DNA from: Bacteroidia bacterium
Lineage (GTDB): Bacteria > Bacteroidota > Bacteroidia > Cytophagales > Cyclobacteriaceae
Assembly (NCBI GenBank): GCA_030425425.1
Contig: JAUIAO010000013.1
Span: 1 to 64,000 of the forward strand
Length of the DNA: 64,000 nucleotides
Reading direction: 5' to 3'
A program made the translations under genes and the position numbers. The notes under the pieces are model-generated. The model was not told the origin of the DNA and did no database searches. It saw only the letters and a program-made list of their open reading frames with translations. Position 1 is the first letter of the stretch; the number at the start of each line of letters is the position of its first letter. This document shows positions 58,120 to 64,000 of the stretch, one piece after another.

Positions 58120-58782
58120 TCAGAAATCAATTCCAGCTTTTCTCATCCGCTCGTGCCAGGCCTTGCTTTCTGCATTGAGGTCATAACCTTGCTTAGAAAG
58201 GTAGTTATTGATTCGACCTTTGTACTTGCCAAACATCTTATGTTTATCATCAGATTCGCTTTGATCCATGGCTCTTTCTCTGGCCTCATAAAGCGCTGAC
58301 CAGATGAATTGTTTCTGTTCATCTGTCAGGTCAAGCAGCATATCGAGAAAGCTTTTGTAGGTATTTGGAAATACACCATAAGTCATTCCATTCTTAATTT
58401 CATCCACCTGTTCATAGGTCAGTCCGGCGCCTAGAAGCTGCGCTATGAAGTGATTGTGGCGAATGTACAAGTGTGCATCGCGTTCATTTTCATAATCAAA
58501 AATCAACTGATCTTTTTCTTCATTGGAAATATCCAGAGTCCGAACAGATTTCTTTTTTACCCCACAAGTGTCATGGATGGCACTAAGGTTGCAATACTGC
58601 TCTATGACGATTCCCTGCACTTCATCAAACTTATCTCCCAGTTCTAATGGCTTGAGAAACTTGGCCGTTCTTCCCTCCAGTACTTTGATATATTCTGGAT
58701 TTACCTGGTCCATATCAGCGTACTGGCTATATCCGTAAAACCCGAATGTCAAAAAACAAATTACAATTATCAATTTTTTCAT
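58120..58782 (-). CDS. DUF3826 secreted protein
   Basis: 220 residues with a signal peptide (..FGFYGYSQ). LTYEQVDEIKNGMTYGVFPNTYKSFLDML, LTDEQKQFIWSALYEARERAMD, and KHKMFGKYKGRINNYLSKQGYDL are the DUF3826 pattern, a helical family found almost only in Bacteroidota pectin and rhamnogalacturonan loci; its activity is not known to me. It sits between a GH141-like and a GH43-like gene in one operon. Confidence 0.85.
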   Translation of the reverse strand: MKKLIIVICFLTFGFYGYSQYADMDQVNPEYIKVLEGRTAKFLKPLELGDKFDEVQGIVIEQYCNLSAIHDTCGVKKKSVRTLDISNEEKDQLIFDYENERDAHLYIRHNHFIAQLLGAGLTYEQVDEIKNGMTYGVFPNTYKSFLDMLLDLTDEQKQFIWSALYEARERAMDQSESDDKHKMFGKYKGRINNYLSKQGYDLNAESKAWHERMRKAGIDF

Positions 58783-58805
58783 AACTCAATTATTAATCTT
58801 TATTA

Positions 58806-58825
58806 CTCTCGCTGATCGACGAGAG
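58806..58825. other. Intercistronic hairpin
   Basis: CTCTCG and CGAGAG arms around eight bases in the gap before DUF3826. No T-run follows, so attenuation or mRNA processing rather than termination. Confidence 0.35.
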
Positions 58826-58827
58826 AT

Positions 58828-60714
58828 TTACTCAGACTTGGTCTGCCAATCTTTTAAATATTCAAATTCTGGTTCTATACCAGCTGCATTTTTTATACTC
58901 TCATCAACTTCCGGGCCATTGTTTTCCCACTCATTGCCCGGTCCCGGGGAGTTTTGGAAGAATTTATCTTTTTCTGTCCAGTTGTTACGAACTCGGAAAA
59001 ATGACGAACCTTCATCGTGATAGATGTACTGATAATGCTCAGGTATGTGTGCATAAGCTGCTTTTTCTAAATGATGAATGCTATTACCCTCTATCAATGA
59101 TTTGGGCTGAGGTGAAAGTGTATAGATCCCGCCAACATCATACATCTGCTTAGCGAAATGATGGATTTCATTGGCTAGGACTTGATTATTCCTCATGAAA
59201 GTCACTGTCTTGGTCCATCCCCACCCAACGCAGATACCAGAGTAATTGAGGTCACTGACTTCATTGTGACTGATGGTAATATCATGGACGAATCCTGCAC
59301 TGATACCCACACATCCCCAGTCTTCGTTGGTGGCATTGGTGATCAAATTGTTAGTGATCAATTCGTGGTGACTAATTTCTCGCTCATCGGTGGGATTGTA
59401 TGGTAAATGAGCTTCAAAACTCTCGTCCCCAAAAAAACCAATTTGAATACCCGTACCACCAATATCTTCAAAGAGATTTCCTACTATTTGATTGTGATGC
59501 GTACCAGACACTAAGTCCAATCCCGTAGCGGCCATGTGTCGAAATTTACACTTCTCAAATTTCAAATGATGGGCATTTGTGATTTCCACTCCTGCCGGCT
59601 GTCGGTCCAGCCATGCCTGATTTTCTAATGCGGCTTTGTCTGGTGTGCCGGGCTCTATTAGTTTGTAAGCATCAATCAGCGAAAAGCCTGCTTGCAAAGG
59701 AACGTGACCTTTTAGAGAAGGACGCATCCAGGTGGTGTGTTCGAAATCTATATTCTCAAATTGGATATAAGAAACCGGCTGATCCAAAGTCCCGGAAATC
59801 TGAACTAAGGTTTCCAGATATGGAGCAATGACTTGTGCTGTAGATAAGTCTTCACCTTTTCTTGGCCAATAATAAACCTTTCCATTTTCAATGTCCTGAT
59901 ACCATTCTCCTGGAGAATTGAGCAACTCTGGAGCATTCACATAATAGAAAGCAGAATTGCCATTGTATTCATTTTTAGCATCAATGAATGGTGCAGGCCA
60001 TGGATGCTCAAACTCCAATTTGCTTTCTGGTTGATGGAATTTGATGACAGATTTGTTTCCCTTTTGCTCCAGGCTTTTTACCCGAAGATTGGCAATCGCC
60101 CACCACTGATGAATGACAAATTCCAGCTGACCGATTTCTTCAAAATGATAATCAGGATTAGGGATTTCCATCGATTGCGCCTCCTTATCTACAGACAAAA
60201 TACGATCAAGTTTCCCATCGTTCAGGCTACTTGCCCGGTTGGCTTTTACATCATTGACCCATAGCTGACGAAAATTTACGGGTATCCCGCCTACTTTTGG
60301 AGATTTGGCTACCCAGATTTTACCTTGTGCTTTTTTAGGAAAACGATCAAGATCAGTGGCTTTTGCCCAGTCTGTAACCTGAACACCTCCTGTAAAAAGA
60401 GGTCTACCAGAATCTGTTGACACAATCCAAGTTGGACTGTTTTCGGTGCCAGAATCTTCCGGCCGGATGAGGATAGGCTCAGTTAGTTGGTAAACACCGC
60501 TTTCTATATGAATGAAAATACCTCCATCAACAGTAGGATCATTGAGTCTTCTAAGGTTTCTAGCCTTTCTAAGTGCCTTATCCAATGAAGCAAAAGGTGA
60601 TTCTGTCGTTCCTTCATTTAGATCACTGCCATCCACAGAAACATATATAGTCACTTTGGCATATGACTGAAACACAATAAACAGTCCTAGTATTATCAGA
60701 CCTAAATTTTTCAT
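58828..60714 (-). CDS. Right-handed beta-helix protein, GH141-like
   Basis: 628 residues with a signal peptide (..VFQSYAK). It begins IYVSVDGSDLNEGTTESPFASLDKALRKAR, followed by IRPEDSGTENSPT, FRQLWVNDVKANRAS and GEWYQDIENGKVYYWPR; this series and the later helix repeats (HHELITNNLI, NDLNYSGICVGWGW-type) resemble GH141, whose characterised members include an alpha-L-fucosidase acting on RG-II. The family is assigned from pattern only. An alpha-L-fucosidase here would supply the L-fucose isomerase at 9269 (inference). Its ATG overlaps the stop of the isomerase-like gene upstream by four bases. Confidence 0.65.
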   Translation of the reverse strand: MKNLGLIILGLFIVFQSYAKVTIYVSVDGSDLNEGTTESPFASLDKALRKARNLRRLNDPTVDGGIFIHIESGVYQLTEPILIRPEDSGTENSPTWIVSTDSGRPLFTGGVQVTDWAKATDLDRFPKKAQGKIWVAKSPKVGGIPVNFRQLWVNDVKANRASSLNDGKLDRILSVDKEAQSMEIPNPDYHFEEIGQLEFVIHQWWAIANLRVKSLEQKGNKSVIKFHQPESKLEFEHPWPAPFIDAKNEYNGNSAFYYVNAPELLNSPGEWYQDIENGKVYYWPRKGEDLSTAQVIAPYLETLVQISGTLDQPVSYIQFENIDFEHTTWMRPSLKGHVPLQAGFSLIDAYKLIEPGTPDKAALENQAWLDRQPAGVEITNAHHLKFEKCKFRHMAATGLDLVSGTHHNQIVGNLFEDIGGTGIQIGFFGDESFEAHLPYNPTDEREISHHELITNNLITNATNEDWGCVGISAGFVHDITISHNEVSDLNYSGICVGWGWTKTVTFMRNNQVLANEIHHFAKQMYDVGGIYTLSPQPKSLIEGNSIHHLEKAAYAHIPEHYQYIYHDEGSSFFRVRNNWTEKDKFFQNSPGPGNEWENNGPEVDESIKNAAGIEPEFEYLKDWQTKSE

Positions 60715-61637
60715 TGAAATACAGATTTAAGGTATCGGGTATTTGCGCCGAAGTTACCTACCACATCTCTGGGGTTATTGGCATCTCTGGAACGCTCAAT
60801 CACAAGCCAGCCGCTCCAGCCCATATCATCTAGTGTTTTCTTCACTTTAGGCATGTCGATTCGGTCGTTATTTTCTAACCAAACTTTATCCTCATCTGAA
60901 GCATGGATCATGCAGATTCGATCTTTACCAAGAGTCCTTAATTCTTGATAAAGGTCACGGCCATTTTTTAGTGGATTCTGAAAATTGAAGTAACTCTGAA
61001 TGTTCTTTGATCCAATCTCATCAAAAAAGGCTGCTTCACCGGCTGCATCCAGTGAAGTCTCTATTCCAATGACTACATCGGCAGCTTCAGCCCTTGGAGC
61101 AACTATTTCCTTGAATTTCTGAACAAGGATAGGTCTCAACTCTGGATTTTGAATCATGTCTCCCTTCACCCCAAATGGTAAGAATGCTGTCTTTACACCC
61201 ATCATCACCATGGTATTGATCGCGTCATCCATCATCGGAGCTATGTCGCGCTCCGCCAGAGACTGAGCATAAAACCCGGACATGGCGATCGAGGAGATTT
61301 CCAAACCATATTTCTCAGCTTCTTCTTTGAACACCTTTCGGTCAATCGGGTTTCTAAGCTTATTGTCAAAAGTCACTCGACTACCAAGACCTCCCATATC
61401 AAGTTCCACACCATCAGCACCAATCTCCGAGGTTCGTTTGAACGCTCCCAGTTTCTGACGTTTCAGGATCATCCAGTCACAAACGGCCACTTTGTAGCGT
61501 TTATCCTTTTTGAAAACGTCCTCTGTAGATTCTTTTTTACCGGCGCTGCTACAAGCCATTGGGGCTGCAGCAAAAGCAGCAGTTGCCAGTGCTGAACTAG
61601 CCAAAAAATTTCTTCTTGTATTCTTTATTTGAGTCAT
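60711..61637 (-). CDS. Sugar isomerase/epimerase-like TIM-barrel protein with Tat signal
   Basis: 308 residues. The N-terminus NTRRNFLASSALATAAFAAA is a twin-arginine signal followed by Cys (ACSS), so it is exported folded and perhaps lipidated. The barrel has EIGADGVELDMGG, ISSIAMSGFYAQ, VIGIETSLDAAGEAAF, YFNFQNPL, MIHASDED and GWSGWLVIERSRD with metal-binding Glu, Asp and His. Such proteins are common in Bacteroidota sugar loci; the substrate is unknown. It overlaps the GH141-like gene. Confidence 0.82.
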   Translation of the reverse strand: MTQIKNTRRNFLASSALATAAFAAAPMACSSAGKKESTEDVFKKDKRYKVAVCDWMILKRQKLGAFKRTSEIGADGVELDMGGLGSRVTFDNKLRNPIDRKVFKEEAEKYGLEISSIAMSGFYAQSLAERDIAPMMDDAINTMVMMGVKTAFLPFGVKGDMIQNPELRPILVQKFKEIVAPRAEAADVVIGIETSLDAAGEAAFFDEIGSKNIQSYFNFQNPLKNGRDLYQELRTLGKDRICMIHASDEDKVWLENNDRIDMPKVKKTLDDMGWSGWLVIERSRDANNPRDVVGNFGANTRYLKSVFQ

Positions 61638-61653
61638 GATCTCTTTTAAAATC

Positions 61654-62913
61654 TTATTTCACTAACATTTCATACTCCATGCTTGCCCAAATGAATGGTC
61701 CAACTCCCTTCGGGTCATCGTCTCTGATGGGCTCAGAGATATAGTACTCATAGCTGCCATCTCTATCGTTTTTTCCTCCAAGTCCGGCCACAGCACACCC
61801 CCTGGTTAATGAGATAGTTCCATCTTCATTTTCTTTGATGAACTCATTTAAAAGTCCATGATATCCTTTGTTCGCAACTTCCTGATAAGATTCATCAATG
61901 TATCCATTTCGCACCGCCTTATAAAGTGAATAAACAAACATGCTCGAAGCGGTTGATTCCAAATAATTGCCTTCCCGATCTCCCTGATCCATCACCTGAT
62001 ACCAGGCACCTGATTTTTGATCCTGATAATTTTTAATGCCTTTAGCAGTCTTTTGGAGTACTTCCACAATCATCGATCTGTCAGGATGGTTTTCTGGGAA
62101 ATAGTCTAAAACATCTACTAATGCCATGGCAAACCAACCAACACTGCGACCCCAGAAATTTGGAGAAGTTCCTGTAACAGAGTCGGCCCACAGCATGGAT
62201 TTGCTCTCATCCCAACCATGATAATAAAGACTTGTCTCCGGGTCAAAAGCGTACTTATCAATCAGTCGGATCTGAGTGGCCACCACATCAAAAAGACTGT
62301 CACTTTCAAATTCCTCTGCATACTGAGCCAAAAATGGTGCTCCCATGTACAATCCATCCAGCCACATCTGATGAATGTATCGCTTTTTGTGCCAAAAACC
62401 ACCTTCACTGGTTGTTGGGTGATTGCGCATAGCATCCACCAAAGTGCCTGCGGCTTCCTGATACTTTTGCAGGCCGGTGTATTGGTACATTGGGAAGAGG
62501 ATTTTCCCAGGATTGATCATGTCAATGTTATGCTTTGAAGAATCATATGTAACAATATATCCTTCTGGTTTTATCAGCGTATCGGCATAATCCAATACAT
62601 AATCGTAGTACTTTTTGTCGTTGGTGTAAGCGTACATATCCAGCATCGACTTGGCTATGATGCCATGAGTATATCCCCAAAACGGGATGCGAACATTATC
62701 AACCGTCCACAGTTCTGGGAAACGCTCCATTTCTGATTCTGCCATCCAAACGGAGTATTTTTTTGCAGACTTTTCTTTCTTTTGTTCTGAGCATGACCAT
62801 GTTCCAATAAGTAGAAACAGCAATGGAATGATATATCGAGATTTAGTCCAATTCAAGTTTAAATACCCCAACCCTAAAGGGTGTAAAATTGAATTTGTAA
62901 ACTGTTTTATCAT
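61654..62913 (-). CDS. Unsaturated rhamnogalacturonyl hydrolase (GH105), lipoprotein
   Basis: About 419 residues from the ATG at 62911-62913; ATGs at 62931 and 62949 would overlap the upstream gene. The signal (YIIPLLFLLIGTWSCSEQ) is lipobox-type. An (alpha/alpha)6 barrel is indicated by FWGYTHGIIAKSMLDMY, RYIHQMWLDGLYMGAPF (catalytic Asp near 184), FWGRSVGWFAMALVDVL and ESTASSMFVYSL. This matches YteR/YesR-type GH105, which removes the unsaturated galacturonyl left by rhamnogalacturonan lyase. The lyase itself (PL9/PL11) is not in the window. Confidence 0.92.
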   Translation of the reverse strand: MIKQFTNSILHPLGLGYLNLNWTKSRYIIPLLFLLIGTWSCSEQKKEKSAKKYSVWMAESEMERFPELWTVDNVRIPFWGYTHGIIAKSMLDMYAYTNDKKYYDYVLDYADTLIKPEGYIVTYDSSKHNIDMINPGKILFPMYQYTGLQKYQEAAGTLVDAMRNHPTTSEGGFWHKKRYIHQMWLDGLYMGAPFLAQYAEEFESDSLFDVVATQIRLIDKYAFDPETSLYYHGWDESKSMLWADSVTGTSPNFWGRSVGWFAMALVDVLDYFPENHPDRSMIVEVLQKTAKGIKNYQDQKSGAWYQVMDQGDREGNYLESTASSMFVYSLYKAVRNGYIDESYQEVANKGYHGLLNEFIKENEDGTISLTRGCAVAGLGGKNDRDGSYEYYISEPIRDDDPKGVGPFIWASMEYEMLVK

Positions 62914-62920
62914 ATTCAAC

Positions 62921-64000
62921 TTAATCCTCATTTTTACCCAATACTTCATACAGTTCTTCTAAATTTTTAATGGCATTCTCTGGCATTTTCTCTCCATCTT
63001 TACCGAATGCGTACATTTCTGAATATTCTTCAATGGTGATTATGGACTCATCGATCTCTCCATTTTCATCCAGAATTGCTGCTAAATTCAGACCAAGTTC
63101 GTCAGCCATAAACCGATACATAGCCGTCCTTTTTGACAATCCATAATCATGACCTTCCTCAGCGAAATGAGCGTTTTGCACATTGTCTTCAGCATCGTAG
63201 AACCCAAACGTTCTCTGAATAAATGGGTACTCAACTTCCGGGACTTGAGATGTCCAATCTCTACCATCTGAAATGATCAACAAAGGTTTCGGAGCAAACA
63301 TGGCCGCAATTTCTGCGTTGTTGGTGCGCTCACCACATAGATGAATTGGCGTGCCACTTTCACATGGACAGCCACCAGAGTGATAGGAAGAAGTCATCAC
63401 CACTGGCACACTTACCGAAATACGATCATCAATAGCAGAAACCAACATGGTTTGTGAGCCGCCACCAGATCCGCCTGTGATTGCGACGCGATTAGGGTCC
63501 GCTTTATTATCCTTTAAGAGATAGTTGATTAAACTAATGGCATTATCTGTCTGAATGGTATGAGCAATGCTTTTTCTGTGAGAAGTGGATGCCACCATCA
63601 GCGCACTCTCCCCCCATCCGAACAAATCATAACTCACCACTATCGCCCCCATTTTGGCCAGAGCGGCACATCTCAGCTGTTCGTTTTTTCGGTAGCGACC
63701 ATCTCCGAAATGTCCATTCGGAGAAATGATAACCGGCTGCTTTCCTTTGGATTTTATCGGGCGATAAATGGAGCCGGTCACATAATAACCGGGTACGGTT
63801 TCCAGTGCGATATTTTCAATCTGGTAGCCATCATATTTCCGTTTATTGGAAAGTATGATGTTTGGTTTTTCTTCTTTTTGTAGGTCATTCAATCCTAAAG
63901 CTTCGATCATGCAACTTTTCAATTCAGTCTTTCGGGCTTCCCAACTTTCCTGATCATCATAAAGTGTTTTGAGGTATTCGAGTGATTCTGCACCGGCTTC
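62921..64000 (-). CDS. Alpha/beta-hydrolase esterase, 5' end outside window
   Basis: The frame is open from the stop at 62921-62923 to base 64000; the TTG at 63922 is unlikely to be the start because coding sequence (ESLEYLKTLYDDQESWEARK) continues upstream of it. GGSGGGSQ holds the nucleophile Ser, SDGRDW a catalytic Asp and EEGHDYG the His. VPGYYVTGSIYRP and PVIISPNGHF are typical of acetylxylan-esterase-like and dienelactone-hydrolase-like enzymes. It probably removes acetyl or methyl groups from pectin. It leads the GH105 operon seen here. Confidence 0.8.
   Translation of the reverse strand, partial: EAGAESLEYLKTLYDDQESWEARKTELKSCMIEALGLNDLQKEEKPNIILSNKRKYDGYQIENIALETVPGYYVTGSIYRPIKSKGKQPVIISPNGHFGDGRYRKNEQLRCAALAKMGAIVVSYDLFGWGESALMVASTSHRKSIAHTIQTDNAISLINYLLKDNKADPNRVAITGGSGGGSQTMLVSAIDDRISVSVPVVMTSSYHSGGCPCESGTPIHLCGERTNNAEIAAMFAPKPLLIISDGRDWTSQVPEVEYPFIQRTFGFYDAEDNVQNAHFAEEGHDYGLSKRTAMYRFMADELGLNLAAILDENGEIDESIITIEEYSEMYAFGKDGEKMPENAIKNLEELYEVLGKNED

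Overview
The window looks like a stretch of a large secondary replicon (megaplasmid or chromid) of a marine-type Bacteroidota, probably Cytophagales. The reasons are C-terminal type IX secretion (T9SS) tails on four proteins, lipoprotein signals on many hydrolases, Bacteroidota-style -7 boxes (TAnnTTTG), and enzyme families typical of polysaccharide utilisation loci. The host assignment is inference; no rRNA or tRNA gene is visible.

Layout: 1-8454 (minus strand) holds a multidomain pectate lyase/pectin methylesterase cut by the left edge, then a tight operon of polygalacturonase (GH28), two rhamnogalacturonan acetylesterases (CE12) and a pectin methylesterase (CE8). 8674-17009 (plus) holds a small lipoprotein, L-fucose isomerase, a GH106 alpha-L-rhamnosidase and a secreted PQQ glucose-dehydrogenase-like protein. 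17072-20596 (minus) holds a GH2 enzyme and a GntR-type regulator.

20600-26000 is a replication and partition cassette: about 20 iterons of the form TGAT-N7-GTGTGTTTTA, an AT-rich segment with two DnaA boxes, a Rep_3-type initiator, ParA, a small probable ribbon-helix-helix partner, and a plasmid-borne DnaB helicase. Two more iterons follow dnaB, so iterons bracket the cassette. This is the most distinctive part of the window.

26327-64000 is almost entirely minus strand and returns to pectin breakdown. It holds GH3, mannonate dehydratase and its dehydrogenase, CE8, a FAH hydrolase and SDR that fit the diketo route for 3-deoxy-L-fuconate/rhamnonate, sodium-solute symporters, a DapA-type aldolase, beta-galactosidase (GH2), two T9SS-exported PL1 pectate lyases, a GH31 alpha-xylosidase, a GH43-like propeller enzyme, DUF3826, a GH141-like beta-helix protein, GH105 and an alpha/beta-hydrolase esterase cut by the right edge. 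Inserted among these are DUF433/DUF5615 toxin-antitoxin genes and a three-gene unknown block next to the remnant of a second symporter gene.

Together the genes describe extracellular cutting and de-esterification of homogalacturonan and rhamnogalacturonan, periplasmic trimming of side chains, uptake by sodium symporters and catabolism of hexuronates and deoxysugars. No SusC/SusD pair, hybrid two-component sensor or conjugation gene was seen in these 64 kb.
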